Positions 26,324 to 36,037 are shown, counted from the stretch's first letter. The stretch: 64,000 nt of DNA from Sphingomonas beigongshangi (GCF_016820445.1 NZ_JADHDT010000008.1:186001-250000), one strand, 5' to 3'. A program made the numbers and translations. The notes: generated by a model not told the origin, from the letters alone.

Positions 26324-27320
26324 GGCGAAGCGACTGCCAGCCGCGGTCGAGCGCGGGCGGAGGTCCGCATCGGCGCAGCTGGAACCGGACCTTCTTCGCC
26401 CCGAAATCGAGCGAGACGCGGCGGAAGCTCCCCATCAGGTCGGTTCCCAGCATCATCGCCGGTGTGTCGCGCAACCCGAAGAGCGCAAACGGGGGCAGGT
26501 CCGCGAAGCCGACGACGACGTTGCGCATCGTGATGCTGCCGATCCGCATCTCCGGAACGATGGCCAGCGGCACTTCCATCCGCTCGCCGGTCACGCTGAT
26601 CAGTTCGGTCGTGGCGGACTGCAGCGGCGTCCGACGGCGATGGAACAGGGCGTCGCGAAGCGCGAGATTGCCGATCGTCAGCTGCGACCCGGTATCGACG
26701 ACCGCGCGGATGCCGACGCCGCCGGCCCGCGCCTGCGTCAGGATCAGCTGGCCGCCGCGACGACGCGCGGTGACGACGATGTCGTCGGCACGGGTCTGCA
26801 CCGGCCGCCGCGTATCCTCGACGGTGACGGCGTTCGTCTCGAAATCGAGCATCAGCCGCTGACCCCGCAACGCATCGATCCCGACCAGGCCGCGCGCACC
26901 CAAAGTGGCCTCGGGCAAGGTCGGCGCCGCGATGTCCTCCACGATACTGCTGCCGATCCCGAGCCGAGCGATACGCGCCGTCTCGCGGCGGCTCGTCCCG
27001 GCCATGCCGTGCAACATCACCGGTTCGCCGGGTGGCAAGACAAGCGCACGCGCAAGCCTGTCCGCGATCACCGACCGATCCGCGCCGCTATCGACGACGA
27101 AGCGGTAGGGGCCATGGCCGTTAACGGTCACGCCCACGGCCATGCGCGTGTCGAGTTGCTCGCCGGCGACGCTTTCGCCCGCGATCTCCAGCGCGTCGTC
27201 GATCTGTGCTTCGCCGGGCGGGAGGCGGGCGGCGGGCGGGGGATCCGGGACGCGCTGCGGCAGCGCCGCCGCCTGGGGGAACAGCGCACCGGCAAGCCAG
27301 AAGAGGCAGCACGCGACCAT
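26274..27320 (-). CDS. Retropepsin-like aspartyl protease family protein
   Basis: 348 residues with an N-terminal hydrophobic signal segment (CCLFWLAGALFPQAAA). It has two pepsin-like half-domains: the first has 'FVVDSGADRSVI' (Asp ~77), the second 'AVVDTGSQLTIGN' (Asp ~209). Each half ends with a hydrophobic-hydrophobic-Gly type stretch. Bacterial proteins of this kind are predicted periplasmic aspartic proteases; substrates are generally unknown. Start: ATG at 27320 with 'agga' 8 nt upstream; a GTG five codons earlier lacks a ribosome site. The 3' end overlaps the opposing glycosyltransferase by 50 bp. Confidence 0.75.
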   Translation of the reverse strand: MVACCLFWLAGALFPQAAALPQRVPDPPPAARLPPGEAQIDDALEIAGESVAGEQLDTRMAVGVTVNGHGPYRFVVDSGADRSVIADRLARALVLPPGEPVMLHGMAGTSRRETARIARLGIGSSIVEDIAAPTLPEATLGARGLVGIDALRGQRLMLDFETNAVTVEDTRRPVQTRADDIVVTARRRGGQLILTQARAGGVGIRAVVDTGSQLTIGNLALRDALFHRRRTPLQSATTELISVTGERMEVPLAIVPEMRIGSITMRNVVVGFADLPPFALFGLRDTPAMMLGTDLMGSFRRVSLDFGAKKVRFQLRRCGPPPALDRGWQSLRLNGESPGVCPPAPTGR

Positions 27321-27387
27321 GGCCGATCCTAGCACCGCGACGACGCCAATCCAATGTTTCCGGGGGATTGCGTCGCAGACGTCGGGA

Positions 27388-28038
27388 TCAGCGCAGCAGG
27401 TCCTCGTTGACGCGCGCCATCTCGATCAGCACGGCGGAGGTCTCGCGCGACAAGTCGCGGATCGCGGCCGCGACGACGGCAAATCCGCGGCCGAGATCGC
27501 CGAGGCGGGCGGCCTCGATGCTGGCGTTCAGCGCGAGGTTGCGCGTGTCCGCCGAAATCCGCGCGACGGTCGCCAGCATCGAGCCGGACTGGCGGGCCAG
27601 TGCGTCACGCGAGTCGCTGCGACGGTGCATCATCCTTTCATGCGTGACATCCAGGAACGTCAGTATCGCACCCCCCGCCGCGATCGGATCGAACGTCACC
27701 TCAAAGATTTTGCCGCTGTCGAAGACGTGGTCGAACCGTTGCGGGATCCCCTGTCGCGACCAGCTACGATGATTGTCGAGGACGCGCGCCACCCGATCGG
27801 CAGGCCAGCCGACGGCCCTGCCGACGGACGCGAGATAGCCGCCCAACGTCGAGCCGATCGAGATCGAACCCCGCGCGAATCCGAAGATCGTCGGGACGCG
27901 GTCGTTGATCAGCATGATCGACTCGTCGGCGTCGTACATGACCACTCCCTGACGGACGTGGGCCATCAGAAGCGCGAGCTGTGCAGCCGCATCCAGCGGC
28001 GTGTCGGTCAGCGCTGCTCCCACAGCCGATCCATCCAC
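27388..28038 (-). CDS. PAS-domain protein with short chemoreceptor-like tail
   Basis: 216 residues, soluble. Residues ~20-135 form a PAS domain ('VRQGVVMYDADESIMLIND' onward, PAS_7-like). The tail 'DTRNLALNASIEAARLGD' and 'GRGFAVVAAAIRDLSRET' is the hairpin tip of methyl-accepting chemotaxis proteins, but the long coiled coil, HAMP and membrane parts are missing. It may act as a minimal cytoplasmic signalling adaptor. The start is GTG, either at 28038 or at 28023 (ggatgga upstream); it overlaps the upstream STAS-like gene, so the two are probably co-transcribed and co-functional. Confidence 0.72.
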   Translation of the reverse strand: MDGSAVGAALTDTPLDAAAQLALLMAHVRQGVVMYDADESIMLINDRVPTIFGFARGSISIGSTLGGYLASVGRAVGWPADRVARVLDNHRSWSRQGIPQRFDHVFDSGKIFEVTFDPIAAGGAILTFLDVTHERMMHRRSDSRDALARQSGSMLATVARISADTRNLALNASIEAARLGDLGRGFAVVAAAIRDLSRETSAVLIEMARVNEDLLR

Positions 28039-28394
28039 GCGCGGGCTTCGTCCATCGACAGAAACGTACGACAGTTCGGACCGCGCAGGTAGCGTTCGGT
28101 CTGTAGCTTCGCGAGGTTCGACGAGGCCACCGCGGCGACCGGCGCGGACGTCAGCTTCATCGCTTTCGGCACGAACAACGCCAATATGTCCACGACCGCG
28201 CCGGAGTGGACGCTGGATTCACGCAGGTCGGCGATCGCCCGGAAAGGACCGTGGCGCAGGCGCGCCGCGGTGGCGCGCGCCAGAGCCTCCGCGGTGAACT
28301 TCGTCGCGACCGGCACGGTCCAGAATCCGCGCGCGGTGATCGAGAACAGCGACGCTTGCTCATCGAATGCGATTTCATAGTGTTCGCGAGACAT
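28008..28394 (-). CDS. STAS/SpoIIAA-like protein
   Basis: 128 residues: 'EIAFDEQASLFSITARGFW' at the start, alternating strands and helices, 'AIADLRESSVHSGAVVDILA' and a C-terminal 'FLSMDEARAWMDRLWEQR'. This arrangement resembles the SpoIIAA/STAS-like fold found in small regulatory proteins. The ATG at 28394 was taken because 'aggacctgga' directly precedes it; the open frame extends upstream without features. It overlaps the PAS/MCP-like gene (31 nt), suggesting a small signalling pair. Annotation is by fold-like pattern only. Confidence 0.65.
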   Translation of the reverse strand: MSREHYEIAFDEQASLFSITARGFWTVPVATKFTAEALARATAARLRHGPFRAIADLRESSVHSGAVVDILALFVPKAMKLTSAPVAAVASSNLAKLQTERYLRGPNCRTFLSMDEARAWMDRLWEQR

Positions 28395-28646
28395 TCCAGG
28401 TCCTGTTCCAGGCACGAAGACGCGGTCGATGACCGTCCTGTCGGCCTTACCGACGGACCGCGCCTTCAAGACCGGACCATCGCCCACAAGCCTTAATAAA
28501 CTCACATTGGCGGATGGACAGAACCGTACCGAGATCGATCGATCCACCGTCGCGGGAGCGCCGCGGCGTAAAATGTTGCGCATCCGCTATGATCCGGACG
28601 GAGCAGACTGCCTGCCACGCCGTTCTACCCTCTGCACAGGCGGGAG

Positions 28647-30089
28647 ATGAGCGTGCGGTCAAGGTCAGGAAGTATCGTCGTCGTCGCGTTGCTGCTGTCG
28701 GCCTGCAACGTCGAGGTCGCACAGGACCGTAACGCCAGTGCGACGGCGACGCCGCAGGCGCCCGTCGCGCAGGCGGGCTGGACCAGCAAGACGACGGACC
28801 AATTGCGCACGGCGATCGACGGCCGCGCGGCGCATGGGCTCGACCATGTCGACTTCGGCCCACCGCCAGCGGACGATCGTCAGCGGACGGAGCAGGCGCT
28901 GCGCTATGCCGCCGCGCTGTCGCAGGGCGCGACCGACCCGACGAAGCTCTACGACATCTACACAGTCCCCCGTCCCCATCCGGATCTTAAGGCCGGGTTG
29001 GCGGCGGCGCTGCACAACGGCGATCTGGCCGGCTGGCTGAACGGGCTTGCCCCGCAGGACGCCAATTACGCCAGGCTGTCGGCGGCCTATCTGAAGCGCC
29101 GGCAGCCGGCACCGGATTCGACCCCCGACATCGCCGTGACCGACCAGCCGGTAAAGCCCGGCGCGAACGATCCACGCATCCCGGCGGTCGCCCACGAATT
29201 GGTGGTGCTGGGCTATTTGGACGGAGCGCCGCCCTCAGGCTCGATCTACGCTCCGCCACTGGTCGATGCCGTCCGGCGGATGCAGGCGGATTACGGCATG
29301 AGGCCCGATGGGATCATCGGGGCCGAAGCGCTCGCCATCCTCAACATGTCCGACGCGGATCGTGCGCGCGCGATTGCGGTCGCGATGGAGCGGCTCCGCT
29401 GGCTCGATCGCAATCCGCCCAAGACGCGCATCGATGTCAATCTCGCGGCGGCGCGGCTGACCTATTGGCGTGACGGTGCGATCGTCGACAGCCGCAAGGT
29501 GGTGGTCGGCGAGCCTGACCGGGAAACGCCGCAGCTTGGCTCGCCCGTCTTCCGTCTGGTGGCGAACCCGACCTGGACGGTGCCCCGATCGATCCAGGAG
29601 AAGGAGATCGCGGGGAAGGGTCAGGGTTATCTGCGCGCCAACAACATGGTGTGGAAGGACGGCTGGATCGTGCAGCAGCCTGGTCCGAAGAACTCGCTGG
29701 GCCTCGTCAAGTTCGACATGCTCAACGACCAGGCCATCTACCTGCACGACACGCCGGCCAAGGCGCTGTTCGGCATGGTGCAGCGCCAGCGCAGCCACGG
29801 CTGCGTCCGGGTGGACGACGCGCTCGGCTTCGCCGAGATGATCGCCACCGACGAGGGCGTGCTAGACGCCTGGCATCAGGCGCGCGCGACCGGCAAGGAA
29901 ACGTTCGTCAAGCTACCCCGACAGATCCCCGTTCGTATGCTGTACCAGACCGTGCTGTTCGGCGACGACGGCGAACCGATCGTCCGCAACGACCCGTACG
30001 CGTGGGACGATCGCGTCGGTGCCGCGCTCGGCTTCAAGGCGGGCAAGGCCCTGCGCGTCCAGAAGGGCGCCGCGGACATCGGCCCGTGA
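28647..30089 (+). CDS. L,D-transpeptidase (YcbB/LdtD-like)
   Basis: 480 residues. The N-terminus has a lipobox-like 'VVALLLSACN', so it is an envelope lipoprotein or cleaved exported protein. A scaffold region is followed by a peptidoglycan-binding-1 segment ('VDAVRRMQADYGMRPDGIIG') and a YkuD catalytic domain with 'RSHGCVRVDD'; the catalytic Cys is ~386 and the His of HGC is 384. Such enzymes make 3-3 cross-links in peptidoglycan or anchor lipoproteins, bypassing D,D-transpeptidases. The start could be ATG at 28647 or the GTG two codons later, which is better spaced from 'gggag'. Confidence 0.9.
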   Translation: MSVRSRSGSIVVVALLLSACNVEVAQDRNASATATPQAPVAQAGWTSKTTDQLRTAIDGRAAHGLDHVDFGPPPADDRQRTEQALRYAAALSQGATDPTKLYDIYTVPRPHPDLKAGLAAALHNGDLAGWLNGLAPQDANYARLSAAYLKRRQPAPDSTPDIAVTDQPVKPGANDPRIPAVAHELVVLGYLDGAPPSGSIYAPPLVDAVRRMQADYGMRPDGIIGAEALAILNMSDADRARAIAVAMERLRWLDRNPPKTRIDVNLAAARLTYWRDGAIVDSRKVVVGEPDRETPQLGSPVFRLVANPTWTVPRSIQEKEIAGKGQGYLRANNMVWKDGWIVQQPGPKNSLGLVKFDMLNDQAIYLHDTPAKALFGMVQRQRSHGCVRVDDALGFAEMIATDEGVLDAWHQARATGKETFVKLPRQIPVRMLYQTVLFGDDGEPIVRNDPYAWDDRVGAALGFKAGKALRVQKGAADIGP

Positions 30090-30185
30090 CGCCGTCGCTC
30101 GCCTGACGCGTCCGTCGGCAGCCGTACGGGAACGGCGCGTGAAGACCTTGGTTGGGCATGCGGCACCCCAATCGAGGATCCAACG

Positions 30186-31106
30186 ATGACCGTCCAAGCC
30201 GTGCGGGTTCACCGCTTCACGCAACCCGAAACGCTGGTCGTCGAGCGCGTCGATCCTCCGGCCTCTGCGGGCGGCGTGATCGTCGCCGTGGAGGTAGCAA
30301 GCGTGAACCCCGTCGATTGGAAGACGGCGGAAGGCGCCTATGCCCCCGTCGGCGAGGCCAAGCTGCCGATCACCTTGGGCCGCGATCTTGCCGGCACGAT
30401 CGAGACGAGCGAGATCGAAGGCTGGACGCCGGGCGACCGCGTGTGCGCCTTCATCGGGCAGGATCGCGGCGCACAGGCCACGCGCGTGCGGGTGACCGCC
30501 GAGGAGATGACACGCATCCCCGATCCGGTGTCGACCGATATCGCTGGCGCGCTGCCGCTGGCGGCGATGACCGCCTGGCAGGGGTTGTTCGACCATGGCG
30601 GGCTGGAAACCGGTCAGCGGGTGCTGATCCATGGCGCGGCAGGCGGGGTGGGACACCTTGCGGTCCAGTTCGCACGCTGGAAGGGCTGCACCGTGTTCGC
30701 GACCGCTGCCGCGGACGATCTCGATTTCGTCGCCTGCCTCGGCGCCGATACCGTCATTGACTATCGCAGCCAGCGTTTCGAGGACGTCGCCACCGGGCTG
30801 GACCTCGTCTTCGACACGCAGGGGGGAGAGACGCAGGCCAGGTCGTTCGAGACGTTGAAACCGGGGGGCATCCTGGTGTCGACGCTTGATCCGGACGAGG
30901 CGCGCGCCGCCGCGCTCGGCGTCCGCACCGTGCCCCGCTGGCATGCGCAGCCCGACGCGGTGGCGCTCGGCCGGGTGCTGGATCTGGTCGCCGAGGGCGC
31001 CGTTCGGGTCGAGATATCGCGCCGTTTCAAGCTGGACGCGGTCGAGGATGCGCATCGCTTCGCCCGCAACGATCATCCGCGCGGCAAGGTCATCCTGGTC
31101 GTTTGA
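30186..31106 (+). CDS. Zinc-independent MDR family quinone/alcohol oxidoreductase
   Basis: 306 residues of the medium-chain dehydrogenase/reductase superfamily, quinone-oxidoreductase branch: N-terminal 'VEVASVNPVDWKTAEG', 'LGRDLAGTIETSE', and a Rossmann motif 'IHGAAGGVGHLAVQFARW' for NAD(P)H. The catalytic-zinc ligands of alcohol dehydrogenases are absent. It probably reduces quinones or enones. It is cytoplasmic, alone in its unit, with 'gaggatccaacg' as ribosome site. Confidence 0.85.
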   Translation: MTVQAVRVHRFTQPETLVVERVDPPASAGGVIVAVEVASVNPVDWKTAEGAYAPVGEAKLPITLGRDLAGTIETSEIEGWTPGDRVCAFIGQDRGAQATRVRVTAEEMTRIPDPVSTDIAGALPLAAMTAWQGLFDHGGLETGQRVLIHGAAGGVGHLAVQFARWKGCTVFATAAADDLDFVACLGADTVIDYRSQRFEDVATGLDLVFDTQGGETQARSFETLKPGGILVSTLDPDEARAAALGVRTVPRWHAQPDAVALGRVLDLVAEGAVRVEISRRFKLDAVEDAHRFARNDHPRGKVILVV

Positions 31107-31111
31107 GCCGC

Positions 31112-32518
31112 TCAGGGCGGCGCGGGTTCCAGCCCGAGCCGGCCGCGCGCGCGCCAGCGCATGGTGAGCAGCAGCGCGACGACGAGCAGCCCCGCCGCAA
31201 GGCCCCACCATATGCCGGCTCCGGCGAGCGGCGTCGCGAAGCCGAGCGCCACCGAGCTGCCGAAGCCGACGACCCAATAGCCGAACGCGGCGATCAGCAT
31301 CGGTACGCGCGTGTCCTGGATGCCGCGCAGGACACCGGCCGCCACGGCTTGCGCGCCGTCCGCCAGCTGAAACACCGCCGCCACCGTCAGGAAGCGGACG
31401 GCCAACGCCACCACCGTCGCATTGGCGGGATCGTGCGTGTCGATATACAGGCCGATGAGGGATCGGGGGGCGGTCCAGATGATCGTGGCGGTGACGGCCA
31501 TCACGCCGACGCCGATCGCCAGCGCGACATTCCCTGCCAGCGCGATCCAGCGGCGATCCGCGGCGCCGTACGCCAGACCGACGCGGATCGTCGCCGCCTG
31601 CGCGATGCCGAACGGCAGCTGGAATGCGAAGGCGGCGATGTTGAGCGCGATGGCATGGGCTGCAACGTCGGTGACGCCGATCAGGCCCATCAGCAAGGCC
31701 GCGCCGCCGAACAGTCCCCCCTCCAGCATCCAGGTTGCCATGATCGGCAGCCCGATACGGCAGATGTCGCACGCGCGGGCGCCATCGCCACGCCACCAGC
31801 GGCCGAAGAGGCGATAGCGCCGCAACCGCGGATCACGCACGAGGATCACCGCATAGGTCAGGGTCATGACCGCGAAGCTGATCAGGTTCGCCAGTGCCGA
31901 TCCCGCCAGCCCCAGCGGCGGCGCGTGCCAATGGCCAAAGACCAGCACCCAATTGCCGACGATGTCCACCAGCAGGGCGACGCCCGTCGCGAGGAATGCC
32001 CAGCCCGGCCGCCCGAGCGCCGCCGCGGCGATGCGCATCACGCCCGCCGCGACCGACAGCGGCACGGCGGCGAGCAGGATACGCAGGAACAGGCCGGCCC
32101 GTCGCGCGACCTCGGCATCTTGGCCGGCAAGCGACAGCAGGGCCTGGCCATGCCAGAGCAGCAGCATCACCGGCACCGCACCGATCAACCCGACCCACAA
32201 CGCCATGCGCACGTCGCGCCGTACGCCGCGGACGGCGTGCGCCTTGCGGCCACGTTCCGCGGCGATCAGGGGCGCCGCCGCACTCGTCAGGCCGATCAGC
32301 GCATAGCTCAGGAGATTGAAGAGAAAGGCCGCCAGCGTCGCGGCCGCCAGGTCGACGGCGCCGAGCCGCGCGACGAAGATCACGTCGACCGCGGCGATCG
32401 CCATCTGCAACAGGTTCGCGCCGACCAGCGGCCCGGCAAGCGACAGCAACGCCCTTCCCTCGTCCTTGACCGACGATGGTGGCGGAGCGGCGAGAGACGG
32501 GGAAAGGGTCGGCTGCAT
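31112..32518 (-). CDS. MATE family efflux transporter
   Basis: 468 residues with 12 predicted membrane helices in two homologous halves. It starts 'EGRALLSLAGPLVGANLLQM', has the first-half motif 'DVIFVARLGAVDLAAATLAA', and a second-half counterpart 'MATWMLEGGLFGGAALLMG'. MATE proteins export cationic drugs and metabolites using H+ or Na+ gradients; the substrate is unknown. It ends 5 bp from the convergent oxidoreductase stop. Confidence 0.88.
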   Translation of the reverse strand: MQPTLSPSLAAPPPSSVKDEGRALLSLAGPLVGANLLQMAIAAVDVIFVARLGAVDLAAATLAAFLFNLLSYALIGLTSAAAPLIAAERGRKAHAVRGVRRDVRMALWVGLIGAVPVMLLLWHGQALLSLAGQDAEVARRAGLFLRILLAAVPLSVAAGVMRIAAAALGRPGWAFLATGVALLVDIVGNWVLVFGHWHAPPLGLAGSALANLISFAVMTLTYAVILVRDPRLRRYRLFGRWWRGDGARACDICRIGLPIMATWMLEGGLFGGAALLMGLIGVTDVAAHAIALNIAAFAFQLPFGIAQAATIRVGLAYGAADRRWIALAGNVALAIGVGVMAVTATIIWTAPRSLIGLYIDTHDPANATVVALAVRFLTVAAVFQLADGAQAVAAGVLRGIQDTRVPMLIAAFGYWVVGFGSSVALGFATPLAGAGIWWGLAAGLLVVALLLTMRWRARGRLGLEPAPP

Positions 32519-32611
32519 GCCAGTGCCTTACAGCAAATGCCCGCCGTGCCGACCGCCTTCCTCTCCCTTCCCGTCACCCGCTTGAGCTATCGCCGCCCGC
32601 CCCCCGTCTGC

Positions 32612-34564
32612 TCAGGATGCAGCGCCCGCATGTGGGGGACGATGCAGATAGGCATGTTCACGCAACTGGTGGCGCAGCATCTGCTGGGCCGGCGCCGCCT
32701 CGGACGCCGGGAATTCCGGGACGAGGCTGTTGGTGTCGGTTTCCAGCTCGACGACGCCATTGACGATCCGCCCGTCGCGGTGGGTCGCGACGCCCGCAAC
32801 CGTCTGGTCGAAGTGAAGCGGGTCGAGGGTGAAGCCGTGCCCGCCATTCGGCAGTACGATCGTCTCCCGAAAGCGTCGGCCATTCGGGTAAGGCAGGGCA
32901 TAGGGTATGTCCGCCGGCGTCCCCGGCTCGCGCGCGAGATCCAGCGACTCGCCCAGCTGCACGCCGGTCAGTTCCAGCGCGTCGTCGGTCCAGTCCAGCG
33001 ACGCTATACCGTTGAGCACCAGCGTCTCTTCGCCTTTGGTGGCATCGAAGCGCGACAGCACGTCCGTCGGCGCGATATAGTCGAACTGCTTGCCGAACAC
33101 GCCTCGCAGCGTCCGTTCGCGCTGCTCGGTCGACAGCGCGGCAAGCTGTCGACGGATGACCAGCGCGCCATCGCCCCGGAACGTCACCTCCGCATGGGCG
33201 ACGACCGGCTTGTCGAAGCCTGCGGATGCGTCCAGCCGCAACGCCGTCTCGCGCAGCGGCTTGTCGGCGGGCGGCGGCATCATCGCGACGAGGGTCCCGC
33301 CCTGCGCCTGCACCGGCAGTCCCCAGTGGAAGGCGGGCGTGCGGATGTCGGCGAGATGCCGGTCGTCCATCCGTGTACCGTCGAGCCAATAGGTTCGCCC
33401 GGCGATGACCGCGCGGACGAGAACATGATTGAACAGGCCAGCTGAGGGCAGGAAGCTCGGGATCGCATCGCCGAACGAACCGGCGGATACGAGGACGGGC
33501 TGCGCCTCGATCTTGAGCTGATGCAGGAGGGCGAGCAGCAGCACCGTCTTGCCCTTGCAGTCGCCATATCGGCGGGTCCAGGTATCCTCCGCGGCAGCGG
33601 GGATATAGCCGCCATCGTTCAGCCCGACGTACAGATACCGTACCTGTTCCTGCACCAGGGCCAGCGCCGCCTCCGCCTGCGCAACGGGATCGGCGGTCAT
33701 ATGCGCGATGCGGGTCGCCTCGGCCTCCACCGCACCGCCGGGCTTGACGAACGAAGCCTTGTCGTACAGCGGCGCCATCGTCGCGGAGACTTCCGCGAAG
33801 TCGTGCCAGTCGGAGAACTGGACCGCGTCGGCCTGGCGAAAGCGCTCGGGCGCGTATTTGGGCAGATGCGGATCGGGTACGTCGGTTTCGCTGATCGACA
33901 GCGTCTCGGTCCGGCCCGTGGTGATGTGCGGATCGGGAACGCCGGGCAGAGCGCGCCAGCGGATCGGAATGGCCTTTTCCCATTGCGCGTCGAATTGCGT
34001 CTGCATCGTGCCGGGCGACAGGTTCAGTCGCGCCTCGTGGTGACGGCCGAGCGCCGGATCGTGGCTGGTCCGGGTACCGCTGATCTCCACGATATCGCCG
34101 ACCGCAAGGCCAGCGATCGGCAGCGTCGCCGTCAACCGGCCATCGATCGCCGCCCGTTCGAGGTTCGTCTCGCGATGCAGAACGGTGAAATGCTGGTCCT
34201 TCAGCACGTCGATCACCTGGCTGCCGCGACGGATGACCACCGTATGGATGCGCAACGTCTCCGTTTCCGGGTTCCACGTCAGCGAGATCGTGCCGAGCTT
34301 GGCGAGATCGTCAGGGGGCACGACCTGGTTCGCGGCGACCCAGTGCAGCGACATGCCGCCCTCCGGTTCGAAGACCAGCTGGTCTGCGCGCAGCAACATG
34401 TGATGGGGGGCGTGGCCGGCCCGAACCACTTCGACCGGTGTCGCGACCGGCTTGACCCACGCGGCGGGCGCACCGACGGAAAAGCTTGGGGCATCCTCCG
34501 CGCGCACGCCTGCCGCAGCCGCCAGCAGAGACCCGGCCGCAACCGCGCATGACAAGATCTTCAT
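32612..34564 (-). CDS. DUF3857/transglutaminase-like exported protein
   Basis: About 650 residues. Signal peptide 'LSCAVAAGSLLAAAAGVRA'. An N-terminal DUF3857 beta domain (~50-230) is followed by a transglutaminase-like core: 'YGDCKGKTVLLLALLHQL' holds the predicted catalytic Cys, 'FNHVLVRAVIAGRTYWLDG' the His and Asp. A C-terminal beta domain ends the chain. The family is common in Bacteroidetes and sphingomonads, but the substrate is unknown. Two ATGs (34570 and 34564) are in frame; the second is better spaced from 'gaaaga'. It stands alone. Confidence 0.8.
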   Translation of the reverse strand: MKILSCAVAAGSLLAAAAGVRAEDAPSFSVGAPAAWVKPVATPVEVVRAGHAPHHMLLRADQLVFEPEGGMSLHWVAANQVVPPDDLAKLGTISLTWNPETETLRIHTVVIRRGSQVIDVLKDQHFTVLHRETNLERAAIDGRLTATLPIAGLAVGDIVEISGTRTSHDPALGRHHEARLNLSPGTMQTQFDAQWEKAIPIRWRALPGVPDPHITTGRTETLSISETDVPDPHLPKYAPERFRQADAVQFSDWHDFAEVSATMAPLYDKASFVKPGGAVEAEATRIAHMTADPVAQAEAALALVQEQVRYLYVGLNDGGYIPAAAEDTWTRRYGDCKGKTVLLLALLHQLKIEAQPVLVSAGSFGDAIPSFLPSAGLFNHVLVRAVIAGRTYWLDGTRMDDRHLADIRTPAFHWGLPVQAQGGTLVAMMPPPADKPLRETALRLDASAGFDKPVVAHAEVTFRGDGALVIRRQLAALSTEQRERTLRGVFGKQFDYIAPTDVLSRFDATKGEETLVLNGIASLDWTDDALELTGVQLGESLDLAREPGTPADIPYALPYPNGRRFRETIVLPNGGHGFTLDPLHFDQTVAGVATHRDGRIVNGVVELETDTNSLVPEFPASEAAPAQQMLRHQLREHAYLHRPPHAGAAS

Positions 34565-34780
34565 GGTCATTCTTTCGATTGGACCGTCAGGCAGGACACC
34601 TGACGGGGCATGTATCGAAAGATGATATCGGCCGTTGCTTACAAGAAGCTGACGAGATGTTGTGGGGAGGCAGTATTTTGCTTCACATCGGAACAATTGA
34701 CGCGAACCGGCACCACGGTCTTCTTGCATCGTGCTGAAGCTCGGCGCCCTCCCCCTTTCCGCTCGGTGACGCCGCTTCGA

Positions 34781-35440
34781 TCATCCACAGCACAGTTTGT
34801 GCTTGCGACCGGACCCGCAGGCGCAAGGCTCGTTGCGGCCGATCTTGGCGACGCCCGTCGCCGCCGCAGCGATCGCCGCCGAACCCGGCGCGCGCTTGCG
34901 GGAGTCGTACAGGCCTCGGACGGTGTCGATCAGTTCGGCCACCGCATGGTCCTCGAACGCATTGATCGCGACACTGTCCAGATCGCTGTCGCCGCGCGCG
35001 ATCGCGATCAACATGGTCATGCGCGACCAGGGCTCGGCGCCTGCCTGATCGTCGGCAAGCTGGTCCCACGCCTCGGGCCGCAGCGCGATCGCCTCCGCGA
35101 AACCGTCGATCCAATATTCCCACATCGGATCGCCGTCGCGCGCGTCGGTATCGAGGATCGGCTGGAACTTGCCGCGCGCGAGATCGCGCGCGATCTCGTC
35201 GCGCCGCGCCGCGACGGCACCGGCGAACCATTGCACGTCACGAGGATCGTCGAACGGTGGCACACCGTCTACGTCGATGCCCCAGATGACGGTCATATAT
35301 TCGCTCGCGTCCACCGGCTGAGGACAGACGACCAGCCCGGTGAGGAAGCCGTCCAGCTCGGTGAGAAGCATCGGCTCCTCGACGGGAAGGTCCGCCAGCG
35401 CGCCGTCGAGGCGGCGGAACCGGGACGGCAGCCGTCTCAA
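34781..35440 (-). CDS. UPF0149 (YecA-like) protein with SEC-C motif
   Basis: 219 residues. The UPF0149 domain covers most of the protein ('MLLTELDGFLTGLVVCP', 'EYMTVIWGID', 'QWFAGAVAARRDEIARDL'). The end is a SEC-C zinc-binding motif, 'GRNEPCACGSGRKHKLCCG', as in the tail of SecA. YecA-type proteins associate with translation/secretion through this motif in other bacteria. The ATG overlaps the stop of the 65-codon upstream gene, so the two are co-translated. Confidence 0.88.
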   Translation of the reverse strand: MRRLPSRFRRLDGALADLPVEEPMLLTELDGFLTGLVVCPQPVDASEYMTVIWGIDVDGVPPFDDPRDVQWFAGAVAARRDEIARDLARGKFQPILDTDARDGDPMWEYWIDGFAEAIALRPEAWDQLADDQAGAEPWSRMTMLIAIARGDSDLDSVAINAFEDHAVAELIDTVRGLYDSRKRAPGSAAIAAAATGVAKIGRNEPCACGSGRKHKLCCG

Positions 35441-35634
35441 AGGCTGATCCCGCGCCGCTGCATTTCCGCATCCGCCATGGCGCGAAGTGGCGTCGGTTCT
35501 CCCGCGGCGAAAATGTCGGCGAAATCGAGCAGATCCTCGTCGACAAGCGCCGCAACTGCGGCCTCGACGGCGGCCAGGCGCGCGCGCGCGCGGTCGGTTT
35601 CCGCGGCGATGCGCTTCATGCGAGTCTTCAACAT
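35437..35634 (-). CDS. Small helical protein upstream of the UPF0149 gene
   Basis: 65 residues, highly charged and helical ('MLKTRMKRIAAETDRARARL', 'AAVAALVDEDLLDFADIF'), ending 'MADAEMQRRGISL'. The stop overlaps the UPF0149 start as ATGA, which argues for a real co-translated partner. I recognise no family. A longer in-frame upstream reading is rich in Arg/Ser/Pro and runs antisense to the DUF427 gene, so it was excluded. Confidence 0.6.
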   Translation of the reverse strand: MLKTRMKRIAAETDRARARLAAVEAAVAALVDEDLLDFADIFAAGEPTPLRAMADAEMQRRGISL

Positions 35635-35755
35635 GCGGCTGGCGCTAGCAGGATCGGGCGGGCTTGGGCAGCGCGCGTTCGTCGCGGATCGGGACGGCTG
35701 GCGCCTCGACGCGCAGCCCCCCATATATGGGATCGCCAAATGCAGGAGACGCACC

Positions 35756-36037
35756 ATGGTCGAAGCGCGGTGGAACGGCGCCCTAATCGCCAGCAGTGAC
35801 GATACCGTCGTCGTCGAGGGCAATGATTATTTCCCGCGCGAGGCGGTCGACGACGCCCTGCTCCGCCCGAGTGACACGACATCCACCTGCCCCTGGAAGG
35901 GGGGCGCGCATTATTACACGCTCGACGTCGCGGGTTCTCAAAACGTGGATGCCGCCTGGTATTATCCCGATCCCAAGCCCGAGGCGGCGGACATACGCGG
36001 GCGCATCGCCTTCTGGAAGGGCGTCACGGTCGCCTGA
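35756..36037 (+). CDS. DUF427 domain protein
   Basis: 93 residues matching the DUF427 fold: 'VEARWNGALIASSDDTVVVE', 'YFPREAVDDALLRPSDTTS', 'TCPWKGGAHYYTL', and 'AAWYYPDPKPEAADIRGRIA'. A strong ribosome site 'aggagacgcacc' precedes the ATG, which rules out the much longer open frame upstream. The function of the family is not established; members occur alone or fused to nucleotidyltransferases. Predicted cytoplasmic. Confidence 0.88.
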   Translation: MVEARWNGALIASSDDTVVVEGNDYFPREAVDDALLRPSDTTSTCPWKGGAHYYTLDVAGSQNVDAAWYYPDPKPEAADIRGRIAFWKGVTVA

